NCBI GenBank assembly: GCA_963714205.1
Contig: CAVQNQ010000001.1
Span: 144,989-208,988 of the forward strand
Direction: 5' to 3'
Origin: CAVQNQ01 sp963714205
GTDB lineage: Bacteria > Acidobacteriota > Terriglobia > Bryobacterales > Bryobacteraceae
Length of the DNA: 64,000 nt
The position numbers and the translations under genes were made by a program. Of this stretch, positions 52,736-62,384 are shown piece after piece. Under the pieces are notes generated by a model. That model did not search any database. It worked only from the letters and a program-made list of their open reading frames with translations, and was not told the origin of the DNA. Each line of letters starts with the position of its first letter. The first letter of the stretch is position 1.

Positions 52736-55700
52736 ATGGAAAGCATTCCGTCCGTACGGGACGATGGCGGGCGCGGAGCGGCGCCGGGACACCTATCTGG
52801 CGTACTTAGTCTACGCCGCGAGATGTCGCCATACGGCAGATTCTTTGTTGTATTACTAGCCGTCACTCGGGTAGCCCTGGCCGGTTCGCTTACCGGCAGC
52901 GGACAATACTCCGGAGCCGGGCATAATCTTACAGCGTTGGGCAATATAGATTGGGCCTCATGGGGAGATGGCGGCTCCGGAAGTATTACGCCCACCAACA
53001 GAAAGAGCGGAGGCGGATCGCTTATTGGAGCATCGCTGGTCGGCGGCATTACGACGTTTGACAACAGCACCTGTACAAACGGAGGTCTGTACTGGAGCGA
53101 TGGGGCGCCAACCGCATCTCAATTAGCCACAAATGGAATTGAGACGAGCAGGGGAGCCGGCGGAGGATACAGCCTCACATTCCCCGCATCCACCACGCCG
53201 CATACGGTGTACATTTTCCTGGGCGGACGCAATAACTTCCCGACTCTGACGGCTAGTCTGTCCGATGGATCGTCATCAAACTATACCAACAGTTCACTGG
53301 GAGCGTCCTCGGCGCCCTTCAATGTGATGTTCGTGCTGACTTATGCGGCCAACAGCAGCGGCCAGACGCTTACGGTAACGTACACTATGACGAACGGCAC
53401 AAGTGACGTTACTCTTGACGCCGCCGCTTACGGCACAGTGGCCCCCGCGACAGGTGGCAGCATATCGGGCGCAGTTACGGCCCAGACAACCGAGACAAAT
53501 AATCTTACATCACTTGGGGCTACCGATTGGGCGGAATGGGGATCCACGTCCGGTTCTACCACCACACCCGCCAACGTCAAGAACGGCGGTGGTAATACGA
53601 TCAGCGCTCAGGTCGTTAACAGTATTGCAACAGAATACGGCGGCGCTGCCGTTTCCGTCAGCTGGACAAATGGGACGCCGAACGCCACAGGGACAGAGGC
53701 AACTGGAATATACACGAGTTCAGGTAACGCAGGTGAAGGATTCCTGATGACGTTTCCCGCCGATACCAACTCGCGAACACTTTACATACTATGTGGTGGA
53801 TACATAAACGTGGGCCAGTTAGGCGTTGCTCTGACGGATGGCAGCGCCGCCGAATATCTCGATGCCTCACAATCCAGCAGCGGGGGGTCCTTTTATGCTT
53901 TATATACTATAACCTATAAAGCTGCCAGCGCCGGTCAAAGCCTGATAGTAAGCTGGGTACAGATGAACCCAGGCGATAACGTGACTCTATCCGGCGCGGC
54001 ATATGCTGTTAACGCCCAATGCACCAGCCCCTGTGTTGCCGCTACTACAGTCTCGAGCCCCTTCGGCGGGAGCGCTACATCCGGTCCAGTAAACACTACA
54101 GGCGCGACATTGTATGTGGTCACGTTGTCCTCCTACGACAATCTCGGAACGGTTACGATCGGCTCTTCACCGTCGCAGACATGGACGGCGCTCAATTACT
54201 ATTACAATTCTTACGCTGGAACCGGTAACGGTGTGATGTTTTATGTCTGCGGTCCGGCAACATCTGCAAGTCAAGCCATCACCGTTACCGGAGACTATGC
54301 CACAGCCGTGTTTGCCGCCTATTCGGGAACTGCCACGTCAAATTGCTTCGACTCGCCAAACCAGAACGGGAACACCATGTACGACGGCGGAAGCACCTTT
54401 CAGCCCGGCAGTATTACGCCGTCGCAGAATGGTGCATTGATAGTTTCCGGACTGGGGGCCGGCAGTGGCGCTTCTTCTGTTCTGATCGATAGCGGCTTTA
54501 CGATTGTTGGCACTTATATAGGCACTCACTTCAGCTCGCAGGCATTTCTGGTGCAGGCCTCGGCCTCTGCGATAAACCCAGCATGGACGGAAAACGGCGA
54601 CGGCAATGCGGTACCGTATATCGGCGGCTTTGTCCCTGCCTCGAATCTTGCCGGTGTGCCTGCCAGTATCACGGCGACGGTTGGGACTCCTCAGAGCGCC
54701 ACGGTGAATACGGTGTTTGCCGCCCTGGAAGCCACTGTGAACGACAGCGCCGGCCATCCAGTGAGCGGCACCACGGTAACCTTTACTGCGCCCGCTTCCG
54801 GAGCCAGCGGGACGTTCGGCGGATCGGCGACAGCCGCAGTTACGACGAGCGCGAGCGGAATCGCAATTGCGCCCGCGCTCATGGCTAACAGCCAAACGGG
54901 CTCCTACTCGGTGGCGGCGAGTGTGTCTGGCGTGAGCGCTTCCGCCAGCTTTAGTCTGACGAATGTGGCGGGAAGTCCCGCGAGCATCAGCGCGACGTCG
55001 GGCACGGCACAGAGCGCGACGGTGAACACGGCCTTTGCAACCGCGCTACAAGCGACGGTGAAGGATGCCTACAATAACCCGGTCAGCGGGGTGAGTGTGA
55101 TGTTCACGGCTCCGTCGACGGGGGCCGGTGCGGCGTTTGGCGGATCGGCGACGGCGACGGTGACCACCAACTCGCGTGGCGTCGCGACCGCGCCGACGAT
55201 CACGGCCGATACTCAGGCCGGCAGCTACACCGTGACCGCGACAGTCGTCGGAGCCTCCACGCCGGCGAGCTTCTCACTCACCAACGATGCCGGGGCGGCA
55301 GCGAGCATCGGCGCGAGTGCGGGCACGCCGCAAAGCACTTCCGTGAGCACGGCGTTCTCTTTTACCCTGCAGGCATCCGTCAAAGATTCGTACGCCAACC
55401 CGGTGAGCGGTGCGACGGTGACGTTCACTGCCCCGGGAAGTGGAGCGAGCGCGACGTTCTCAGGCTCGGCTACCGCGACCGCGGTCACCAACTCGAGCGG
55501 CATCGCGAGTGCTCCCGCGCTCACCGCCAATTCGCAGAGCGGAAGTTATACCGTCACCGCAACCGTCACGGGAGTCTTTGCGCCCGCGAATTTCCTGCTG
55601 ACCAATACCGCTGCCGGCGGCGCTTCGAGCGCGAGTCTCGTCCAGCAGGCGACAGGCACCAACCTGGGAAATAATGCCAAAACTCTCACGGTTACGCTGC

Positions 55701-57505
55701 CCCAAGCGCCGAGGAACGGCGACGTTCTGGTGTTGATCTTCGATCAGACCGGCGCGTCCCAGACCATCACCTCGATCACCGGCGCAACCTGGACGCGCGT
55801 GGGGCAAAACACATCGGGGGGCGATCTTGAAATCTGGACCGGGACCAGCCTAAGTTCGTCTACCATCACCATCACCGGGACGAATTACTTCGGGATCTTC
55901 CAGCCCGGCTACGCCATCCTCGCCGAGTTCAGCGGAATCAACGCGACTCTGGACGGCACCGCGGTCACGACCGCGGGCGGCTCCTGGCCGGTGACTACGG
56001 GAACGCTAACCACGACCAACGCCTCCGATCTCCTGCTGACCGCGGTTCTCTCCTCTAACGGCGGAGGCACCGGAGCCGCGGTAAGCAGCGGATGGGCTCT
56101 GCTCGCCGCTCCACCGGGAACCTATTCGCTGGCCGCTGCCTATCAATTGGTCAACACAACAGGCTCGCGGTCGGCCACCTGGAACGGCAACGGCACCCCG
56201 CAAGCTCCCACGATCATGCTCGCGCTGAAGGCGTCCGGCAGTTCTTCGAGCACCACGAGCATCGGCGCGACGGCCGGTGCGCCGCAGAGCACAACCGTCA
56301 GCACCGCTTTCCCCAGCCCTCTCCAGGCGACGGTGATGAGCGGCAGCAGCCCGGTGAGTGGCGCGACCGTGATCTTCACTGCTCCCAGCTCCGGCGCAAG
56401 CGCAACCTTCTCCGGCTCTACCACAGCGACCGCGACAACCAACACGAGCGGCGTCGCGAGCGCCCCGACGATGACTGCCGATACTCAGGCCGGCAGCTAC
56501 ACCGTGACTGCGACAGTTGTCGGAGCCTCCACGCCGGCGAGTTTCTCACTCACCAACGACGCCGGGGCGGCGGCGAGCATCGGCGCGAGTGCGGGCACGC
56601 CGCAAAGTACTTCCGTGAGCACGGTGTTCTCTACCGCTCTGCAGGCATCCGTCAAAGATTCGTACGCCAACCCGGTGAGCGGTGCGACAGTGACATTCAC
56701 CGCCCCGGGAAGTGGCGCGAGCGCGACGTTCTCAGGCTCGGCTACCGCGACCGCGGTCACCAACTCGAGCGGCATCGCGAGTGCTCCCGCGCTCACCGCC
56801 AATTCGCAGAGCGGAAGTTATACCGTCACCGCAACCGTCACGGGAGTCTTTGCGCCCGCGAATTTCCTGCTGACCAATACCGCTGCCGGCGGCGCTTCGA
56901 GCGCGAGTCTCGTCCAGCAGGCGACAGGCACCAACCTGGGAAATAATGCCAAAACTCTCACGGTTACGCTGCCCCAAGCGCCGAGGAACGGCGACGTTCT
57001 GGTGTTGATCTTCGATCAGACCGGCGCGTCCCAGACCATCGCCTCGATCACCGGCGCAACCTGGACGCGCGTCGGGCAAAACACATCGGGGGGCGATCTT
57101 GAAATCTGGACCGGGACCAGCCTAAGTTCGTCTACCATCACCATCACCGGGACGAATTACTTCGGGATCTTCCAGCCCGGCTACGCCATCCTCGCCGAGT
57201 TCAGCGGAATCAACGCGACTCTGGACGGCACCGCGGTCACGACCGCGGGCGGCTCCTGGCCGGTGACTACGGGAACGCTAACCACGACCAACGCCTCCGA
57301 TCTCCTGCTGACCGCGGTTCTCTCCTCTAACGGCGGAGGCACCGGAGCCGCGGTAAGCAGCGGATGGGCTCTGCTCGCCGCTCCACCGGGAACCTATTCG
57401 CTGGCCGCTGCCTATCAATTCGTCAACACAACAGGTTCGCGGTCGGCCACCTGGAACGGCAACGGCACCCCGCAAGCTCCCACGATCATGCTCGCGCTGA
57501 AGTAG
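52736..57505 (+). CDS. Giant secreted Ig-like (Big_1-type) repeat protein
   Basis: A protein of about 1,589 residues from ATG 52736 (GGAAGG upstream; ATG 52823 gives a shorter signal). The hydrophobic export segment is MSPYGRFFVVLLAVTRVALA. The N-terminal part has two copies of a 140-residue module with GSLTGSGQ or GSISGAVT starts (ALGNIDWASWG; SLGATDWAEWG). Five Big_1-type Ig domains of about 105 residues follow (NPVSGATVTFTAPGSGAS; SGSYTVTATVTG), at 54661, 54978, 55299, 56256 and 56571. Two 200-residue modules (SLVQQATGTNLGNNAKTL) fill the rest. It ends without a cell-wall or outer-membrane anchor. Adhesin or surface-layer role inferred. Confidence 0.85.
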   Translation: MESIPSVRDDGGRGAAPGHLSGVLSLRREMSPYGRFFVVLLAVTRVALAGSLTGSGQYSGAGHNLTALGNIDWASWGDGGSGSITPTNRKSGGGSLIGASLVGGITTFDNSTCTNGGLYWSDGAPTASQLATNGIETSRGAGGGYSLTFPASTTPHTVYIFLGGRNNFPTLTASLSDGSSSNYTNSSLGASSAPFNVMFVLTYAANSSGQTLTVTYTMTNGTSDVTLDAAAYGTVAPATGGSISGAVTAQTTETNNLTSLGATDWAEWGSTSGSTTTPANVKNGGGNTISAQVVNSIATEYGGAAVSVSWTNGTPNATGTEATGIYTSSGNAGEGFLMTFPADTNSRTLYILCGGYINVGQLGVALTDGSAAEYLDASQSSSGGSFYALYTITYKAASAGQSLIVSWVQMNPGDNVTLSGAAYAVNAQCTSPCVAATTVSSPFGGSATSGPVNTTGATLYVVTLSSYDNLGTVTIGSSPSQTWTALNYYYNSYAGTGNGVMFYVCGPATSASQAITVTGDYATAVFAAYSGTATSNCFDSPNQNGNTMYDGGSTFQPGSITPSQNGALIVSGLGAGSGASSVLIDSGFTIVGTYIGTHFSSQAFLVQASASAINPAWTENGDGNAVPYIGGFVPASNLAGVPASITATVGTPQSATVNTVFAALEATVNDSAGHPVSGTTVTFTAPASGASGTFGGSATAAVTTSASGIAIAPALMANSQTGSYSVAASVSGVSASASFSLTNVAGSPASISATSGTAQSATVNTAFATALQATVKDAYNNPVSGVSVMFTAPSTGAGAAFGGSATATVTTNSRGVATAPTITADTQAGSYTVTATVVGASTPASFSLTNDAGAAASIGASAGTPQSTSVSTAFSFTLQASVKDSYANPVSGATVTFTAPGSGASATFSGSATATAVTNSSGIASAPALTANSQSGSYTVTATVTGVFAPANFLLTNTAAGGASSASLVQQATGTNLGNNAKTLTVTLPQAPRNGDVLVLIFDQTGASQTITSITGATWTRVGQNTSGGDLEIWTGTSLSSSTITITGTNYFGIFQPGYAILAEFSGINATLDGTAVTTAGGSWPVTTGTLTTTNASDLLLTAVLSSNGGGTGAAVSSGWALLAAPPGTYSLAAAYQLVNTTGSRSATWNGNGTPQAPTIMLALKASGSSSSTTSIGATAGAPQSTTVSTAFPSPLQATVMSGSSPVSGATVIFTAPSSGASATFSGSTTATATTNTSGVASAPTMTADTQAGSYTVTATVVGASTPASFSLTNDAGAAASIGASAGTPQSTSVSTVFSTALQASVKDSYANPVSGATVTFTAPGSGASATFSGSATATAVTNSSGIASAPALTANSQSGSYTVTATVTGVFAPANFLLTNTAAGGASSASLVQQATGTNLGNNAKTLTVTLPQAPRNGDVLVLIFDQTGASQTIASITGATWTRVGQNTSGGDLEIWTGTSLSSSTITITGTNYFGIFQPGYAILAEFSGINATLDGTAVTTAGGSWPVTTGTLTTTNASDLLLTAVLSSNGGGTGAAVSSGWALLAAPPGTYSLAAAYQFVNTTGSRSATWNGNGTPQAPTIMLALK
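55202..56230. repeat. Long direct repeat within the Ig-like gene, copy 1
   Basis: About 1.03 kb almost identical at DNA level to 56474-57502, at an offset of 1,272 bases, including synonymous positions. It spans the end of one Big_1 domain, a whole Big_1 domain and one SLVQQATG module. Confidence 0.85.
56474..57502. repeat. Long direct repeat within the Ig-like gene, copy 2
   Basis: Partner of 55202-56230. Differences are few (for example TTTACC against ACCGCT near 56634 and single changes elsewhere). It ends two bases before the stop codon, which suggests a recent 3' tandem duplication. Confidence 0.85.
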
Positions 57506-57598
57506 CGGAATCCGGATAAGCTGTTTCGGTGGGGCCGCCTCGAAGTGGCGGGCGCCCCGCACCCGAATGATAAAATTGAGTTTTCATCGGAGGAGATG

Positions 57599-58819
57599 AT
57601 GGCTGTGAAAACCCGCCGGCGGTCGGCGGTCGTGGACGTGGGGGGCGTGAAGGTGGGGGGCGGCTTTCCGGTGGTGGTGCAGTCGATGACCAACACCGAT
57701 ACCGCCGATGTCGCCGCCACCGTGAACCAGACCATGGCTCTGGCGCGCGCCGGGTCGGAACTGGTGCGCGTGACGGTGAACAACGAGCAGGCCGCCGCGG
57801 CGGTTCCCAAAATCGTCGAGACGCTGGAGAAGTTCGGCGTGCGCGTGCCGGTGATCGGCGACTTTCACTACAACGGCCACATCCTTCTGAAGAAGTACCC
57901 CGAGTGCGCCCGCGCGCTGGCCAAATACCGCATCAATCCCGGCAACGTGGATATCGGCCGCAAGACGGACGATAATTTTCGCACCATGATCGAAGCGGCC
58001 ATCGAGAATGGGAAGCCTGTCCGCATCGGGGTGAACTGGGGATCGCTGGATGCAGCCCTGCTCACGCGCATGATGGACGAAAATTCGAAATCCAGCCAGC
58101 CGAAGGAGGCGCGCGAGGTCACGCTCGATGCGATGGTGGTGAGCGCCGTGGAATCGGCCCGTTCGGCCGAAAGACACGGCCTGCCGCACGACCGCATCAT
58201 CCTCAGCGCCAAGGTGAGCGGCGTCCAGGATTTGATCGATGTCTACCAGTCGATGGCGGCCGCGTGCGATTACGCCCTGCACCTCGGCTTAACCGAGGCC
58301 GGCATGGGCAGCAAGGGGATTGTGGCCAGCACCGCGGCCCTGGCGCCGCTGCTGCTCGATGGCATCGGCGACACCATCCGCACCTCGCTGACGCCGCCGC
58401 CTAATGGCGACCGCACCGAAGAAGTGATCGTCTCGCAGCAGATCCTGCAATCGCTGGGCATTCGCAGCTTCACGCCCCAGGTGACCGCGTGCCCCGGCTG
58501 CGGCCGCACCACCAGCACGTTTTTCCAGGAAATGGCCGAGCAGATCCAAACCTATCTGCGCGAGCAGATGCCGGTGTGGAAGGAAGGCCATCCCGGAGTG
58601 GAGGCCATGAAGGTAGCGGTGATGGGCTGCGTGGTGAACGGCCCGGGCGAATCGAAGCACTCCAACATCGGCATCTCGCTGCCCGGCACGTTCGAGGAGC
58701 CCAAGGCGCCGGTCTACGTCGATGGCCGCCTGATGACCACGCTCAAGGGCGACCGCATCGTGGCCGAATTTATCGGCATTCTCGACGATTACGTGCGCAG
58801 CCACTACGCCCCGGTCTGA
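57599..58819 (+). CDS. ispG: 4-hydroxy-3-methylbut-2-enyl diphosphate synthase
   Basis: A 406-residue MEP-pathway enzyme with a [4Fe-4S] cluster. VQSMTNTDTADVAATVNQ is the N-terminal signature. RINPGNVDIGRK and GVNWGSLD line the barrel. VTACPGCGRT and MGCVVNGPGES bind the cluster. GGAGGAG precedes the two ATGs 57596/57599. It and ispE at 20182 show the organism makes isoprenoids by the MEP route. Confidence 0.96.
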   Translation: MAVKTRRRSAVVDVGGVKVGGGFPVVVQSMTNTDTADVAATVNQTMALARAGSELVRVTVNNEQAAAAVPKIVETLEKFGVRVPVIGDFHYNGHILLKKYPECARALAKYRINPGNVDIGRKTDDNFRTMIEAAIENGKPVRIGVNWGSLDAALLTRMMDENSKSSQPKEAREVTLDAMVVSAVESARSAERHGLPHDRIILSAKVSGVQDLIDVYQSMAAACDYALHLGLTEAGMGSKGIVASTAALAPLLLDGIGDTIRTSLTPPPNGDRTEEVIVSQQILQSLGIRSFTPQVTACPGCGRTTSTFFQEMAEQIQTYLREQMPVWKEGHPGVEAMKVAVMGCVVNGPGESKHSNIGISLPGTFEEPKAPVYVDGRLMTTLKGDRIVAEFIGILDDYVRSHYAPV

Positions 58820-58822
58820 GCC

Positions 58823-59263
58823 ATGCCCAAGCATTTTACCCTGGCCCAAGCCGAAAGCCTCCTGCCCAGAATGGAGCAACTGCTGCGCGAGGCTGTGTCG
58901 ATGAAATCCGAATTCACCGGCGCCGAGCGAGCCCTGCGCGCCCACTCCGAGCGTGTCATGTTAATGGGCGGCATGGTGGTGGATCGCGAAGAAATCCGCG
59001 CCGCCCGGACCCGGCGCGATGACATTGCGGCGCGCCTTCGTGCGGCCCTCGAGAGCATCCAGGAAGCCGGCTGCGTGGTGAAGGATCTCGATATCGGGCT
59101 ACTGGATTTTCCCACCCTATATCGCGGCCGGGAAGTCTATCTCTGTTGGAAGCTGGGGGAAGCGGGCATCGCTTTCTGGCACGGCGTGGAGGAGGGCTTT
59201 GCCGGGCGCAAGCCCATCGACCAGGATTTCCGCGACCATCAGCGTGGTGACGGCGCACAGTGA
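58823..59263 (+). CDS. DUF2203 family protein
   Basis: A 146-residue protein of the DUF2203 family, mostly helical, with FTLAQAESLLPRMEQLL opening and VKDLDIGLLDFPTLYRGREVYLCWKLGE, the conserved core, at about 87-114. GEAGIAFWHGVEEGFAGRKPI closes it. The function is unknown. It starts three bases after ispG and precedes the CYTH gene by seven, so the three are one transcript. Confidence 0.85.
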   Translation: MPKHFTLAQAESLLPRMEQLLREAVSMKSEFTGAERALRAHSERVMLMGGMVVDREEIRAARTRRDDIAARLRAALESIQEAGCVVKDLDIGLLDFPTLYRGREVYLCWKLGEAGIAFWHGVEEGFAGRKPIDQDFRDHQRGDGAQ

Positions 59264-59270
59264 CCCCGCA

Positions 59271-59855
59271 ATGGCCCAGGACAATCGTGAAATCGAGATC
59301 AAGCTGGCGATCGAGGACCCTCGTGGAGTGCGCCGCCGCTTGCGAGCGGCCGGATTTCACGTATATCGCCCCAGGGTGTTCGAAAGTAACACGGTCTTCG
59401 ACACGCCCGATCTGAAACTGCGCACCGCCGCCTCGTTGCTGCGCGTCCGGCGGGCGGGGCTCAAAAGTACTCTTACGTTCAAAGGGCCGCCGGTTCCTTC
59501 CAAGCACAAGAACAGGGAAGAACTGGAAGTCGAAATCTCGGACGCCGGCTTGATGAGCGCGATTCTGGAAAAGCTGGGTCTGCGGCCGGTTTTCCGCTAC
59601 GAAAAGTACCGCACGGAATTCCGCCGGCCGGCTAGCTCCGGCACGGTGACGCTCGATGAGACGCCCATCGGCTGGTACGTGGAACTGGAAGGGTCGGAGC
59701 GTTGGATAGACCGCACGGCGCGCACACTAGGCTTCCCGGAGGCGGATTACATCACCGCGAGCTATGGAACACTGTTTCAGGAATGGCGCGCGCGCCATAA
59801 ATCGAAACCGGCCGACATGGTTTTCGGTCCGCGAAAGCGGTCCGCCAACGACTGA
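59271..59855 (+). CDS. CYTH-domain protein (class IV adenylate cyclase-like)
   Basis: A 194-residue CYTH protein. REIEIKLAIED carries the ExExK metal motif at the N-terminus, LRTAASLLRVRRAG and STLTFKGP line the tunnel, EELEVEI and YVELEGSE give further acidic residues. The family binds triphosphates: adenylate cyclase, thiamine triphosphatase and tripolyphosphatase are all possible. ATG 59271 starts at the motif; the frame is open farther upstream. Confidence 0.88.
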   Translation: MAQDNREIEIKLAIEDPRGVRRRLRAAGFHVYRPRVFESNTVFDTPDLKLRTAASLLRVRRAGLKSTLTFKGPPVPSKHKNREELEVEISDAGLMSAILEKLGLRPVFRYEKYRTEFRRPASSGTVTLDETPIGWYVELEGSERWIDRTARTLGFPEADYITASYGTLFQEWRARHKSKPADMVFGPRKRSAND

Positions 59856-59885
59856 CCTTGCCGCGACCGGGCGGCAGACGGGCAA

Positions 59886-60368
59886 TTATTTCGCATCGGC
59901 GATCAACTCGCCTTCCCGTATCGGGGGTTTTACGGCAGGCTTCTGGTTGTCCACCCGGCGCGGGGCGGCGGACTTATCCGGTTTGTCAGAATTCTTGCCC
60001 GGTCCCGTGGGTTTGCCGCTGGAATCCAAGGGCACGCCCTGGCCATCGTCCCACCACGCGGTGCTTTCCGCGCAGTACAGGCTCAGGACATCCAGCAGAT
60101 GGTGCAGCGAAGCCGCCTCATCCTCGGTAAAGCCGCGTTTTTCCTGGAGATAAGACATCACCGCATCGTCCGGGGTAATCTCATAGCGGTCCTCGCTGGC
60201 AACCTGGAATTTGCCATTGTTTTCAGTGCCTTTCTGCACCACCCAGATGAGCTTGTGGGCGTCCAGATCCCAGGTGACGGTGGCCAGCTTCTTCATTTGC
60301 GCGGGCTTCGATTCCTGTGCGAAGGCGATGGCCGCGAACGCAAACAACACGACGGCGTTTCTCAACAT
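59886..60368 (-). CDS. Small secreted protein, unknown
   Basis: A 160-residue protein with a signal peptide (LRNAVVLFAFAAIAFAQE, cleaved near residue 18). The mature part begins KPAQMKKLATVTWDLDAHKLIWVVQKG, a beta-rich segment, and ends in a Lys/Pro/Ser tail. I recognise no family. It converges on the CYTH gene. Low-complexity tail and strong signal suggest an envelope protein typical of this lineage. Confidence 0.65.
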   Translation of the reverse strand: MLRNAVVLFAFAAIAFAQESKPAQMKKLATVTWDLDAHKLIWVVQKGTENNGKFQVASEDRYEITPDDAVMSYLQEKRGFTEDEAASLHHLLDVLSLYCAESTAWWDDGQGVPLDSSGKPTGPGKNSDKPDKSAAPRRVDNQKPAVKPPIREGELIADAK

Positions 60369-60542
60369 GTAGCCCTTTCCCGATTCGCGTGACCGAAGCC
60401 GACGAATCTGTCATTTGGATAGCATTTTTAGTGCCTAGGATTCAATAGGGCACGGCTGGGCCGTTGCGCGGCCCGGTCGTCCGGAGGGTCGCGTGGGAAT
60501 GTCTGGTACACTGATCCATAGTCAGCCATTCCACACGCGCGA

Positions 60543-60618
60543 GGGCCGGTAGCTCAGATGGTAGAGCATGTGCCTTTTAAGCACAGGGTCGCGGGTTCGA
60601 GTCCCGCCCGGCTCACCA
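60543..60618 (+). tRNA. tRNA-Lys (UUU)
   Basis: A 76-base tRNA with encoded CCA. The acceptor stem GGGCCGG pairs with CCGGCTC. The anticodon loop CTTTTAA gives anticodon UUU. The T arm GCGGGTTCGAGTCCCGC is standard. It is followed directly by an integrase gene, so its 3' end is probably the attachment site of the island. Confidence 0.95.
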
Positions 60619-60718
60619 ATTTTTTCTGTTTAAAATCAATCACTTGCATGGATAGCGGTTCTCGGTTGTAACTGGGTTGTGCCTCACGGCGCTACAATGT
60701 CGGCTTCGGAGGCTCCGA

Positions 60719-61978
60719 TTGCTGAACATTTACCGGCTTCACACCGAACAGTGCGTTGAGAACCGAAAACTCCCCAAAGAGGCACGGTACGACCGTAGCT
60801 ATCGGCGTTGCCAATGCCCCATCCACGTTGAGGGAATGATCGGCGGAAAGATGATCCGCCGCGGTCTCAAGACCTCCAATTGGCAGCGCGCTACCCAGAT
60901 CATTAACGAGGCCGACGCCCGCGGCACGTGGGAAGCGCCGGAGGCCGCGCCACAATCGCAGGGTCCGACCATCGAGGAGGCCATCGAGAAATTCCTGATA
61001 GACGCCCGTAGCCGCCTCCGGCCGCCGACCGTCAAGAAGTACGAGGTTCTGCTCAAGCGCGCACGGGTCACGGCGCCCGGCCGCTTCGATCCGACCAAGC
61101 ACTCCCCTACGCTATCGGAGTTCGCCGCCTCCCGCGCCCTTCAACTTCTCAGTGAAATAAACGTGGAGACGATGCGGGAGTTACGGCAGTTATGGAAGGA
61201 CGGACACGTTGCGGGTACCAAGAAACTTGAGCGTCTACGCTCATTTTTGGGATTTTGTGTGGACAACGAATGGATCGCCAAGAACCCGGCTTCGGCCGTG
61301 AAGGTTCCCGAACCAACTGAGGAAGAACAGTGTCCGACCCTGCCCTTTGAAGACGATGAACTACGGCGGATCTATGAAGGCTTGCCGAAGTTCGCAACCG
61401 AGCGCCACGAATCCAGCCGCGGCAGTTCGGTTGATTCCGACCACCTGGTACGCTTTGAAGCGCTCATTCGGCTTATGGAACACAGCGGGCTTGCGATTGG
61501 CGATGCTACCCGCCTCGACACCAGCCGCATCGTAGGGGATCGGCTCTTTCTGCGCCGCATGAAAACCGGGACGCGCGTCTACGTTCCCATCCCGCCGTTC
61601 GTGGTGGAAGCACTCGGCAGCCTCACCCTGTACAAAGGCAAATACTACTTTTGGACGGGCGATGGACTGCCGGACACGCCCGCTGGAAACTACCGCCGAA
61701 CGCTCCGAAAGCTCTGCACCTTCGTCAACGTGCCGAACGGCCATCCACACCGATTCCGCGATACGTTCGCCGTCCGCCTGCTCCGTGAAGGCGTGCCGTT
61801 AGAGCGCGTGTCCAAGCTCCTTGGGCACAAGTCCATCAAGATCACGGAGCAACACTATTGGCCTTGGGTACAGGCCCTCCAAACGCAACTTGAAGACGAC
61901 GTGCGCCGCGCGTGGACCGCCGCCCCGTCCAAACCTCAAAAGCTCGCCGTTATCGAGGGTGGGAAAAAGGCCAGTTAA
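60719..61978 (+). CDS. Tyrosine-type site-specific integrase
   Basis: A 419-residue tyrosine recombinase. TTG 60719 has GGAGG six bases upstream. An N-terminal Arm-like region (about 1-75) and a SAM-like core-binding domain (about 80-190) precede the catalytic domain. HPHRFRDTF, LLGHKS and the closing EQHYWPW supply the H, R, H and Y. At the first arginine position the sequence is HSGLAIGDA, where SGLRxxD would be usual, so Arg-I appears absent or displaced. It sits right after tRNA-Lys and is its probable integrase. Confidence 0.88.
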   Translation: MLNIYRLHTEQCVENRKLPKEARYDRSYRRCQCPIHVEGMIGGKMIRRGLKTSNWQRATQIINEADARGTWEAPEAAPQSQGPTIEEAIEKFLIDARSRLRPPTVKKYEVLLKRARVTAPGRFDPTKHSPTLSEFAASRALQLLSEINVETMRELRQLWKDGHVAGTKKLERLRSFLGFCVDNEWIAKNPASAVKVPEPTEEEQCPTLPFEDDELRRIYEGLPKFATERHESSRGSSVDSDHLVRFEALIRLMEHSGLAIGDATRLDTSRIVGDRLFLRRMKTGTRVYVPIPPFVVEALGSLTLYKGKYYFWTGDGLPDTPAGNYRRTLRKLCTFVNVPNGHPHRFRDTFAVRLLREGVPLERVSKLLGHKSIKITEQHYWPWVQALQTQLEDDVRRAWTAAPSKPQKLAVIEGGKKAS

Positions 61979-62226
61979 GCCGGCCGGAACATCATCCTCG
62001 CGTGGACTCGACGTAAGACGGTTTCCGGTACCCGGATCGTGGTGTATCCACGCTTGAATCGGGTGCGCGGCCGTTCGGCCCTCAGGACGCCCGGTTCTTC
62101 CCGGAATAGATCCCGAATCATCGTCTCCGAGAGTTTCCACAGTTCGGCGATGTCCTGAACAGTGAAGTGCCGTTCGGTGGTCATTCCGTCATTCATCAGC
62201 CAATCGGCCGGAGTCTTTACGTTCAT
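61975..62226 (-). CDS. Small helix-turn-helix protein (excisionase-like)
   Basis: An 83-residue protein from ATG 62226 (GAGGGGCGAGGGG upstream). RHFTVQDIAELWKLSETMIRDLF is the HTH, RTRFKRGYTTIRVPETVLRRV a basic wing when read across residues about 59-79. It fits the AlpA/Xis-like excisionase type. It ends inside the last codons of the convergent integrase gene (4-base overlap). Function inferred from fold and position. Confidence 0.7.
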   Translation of the reverse strand: MNVKTPADWLMNDGMTTERHFTVQDIAELWKLSETMIRDLFREEPGVLRAERPRTRFKRGYTTIRVPETVLRRVHARMMFRPA

Positions 62227-62384
62227 CCCCTCGCCCCTCAAAACAAAAATGCGAGCACCGCCGAAACGGTACTCGCGTAGGTTTCCCCTGGAACGACAAG
62301 CCTCACGAGGCCGCGCCAAGGGGAAAAGCGCGGCCCCGTTCCGCGCGGGCGTAGGCCGTGTACGCGCGCGGAAGTCGTTAAATC

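Noticed and set aside
54661..57505. Repeats taken as a CRISPR array
   Set aside because: The repeats are long, in frame and coding, with no short repeat/spacer pattern.
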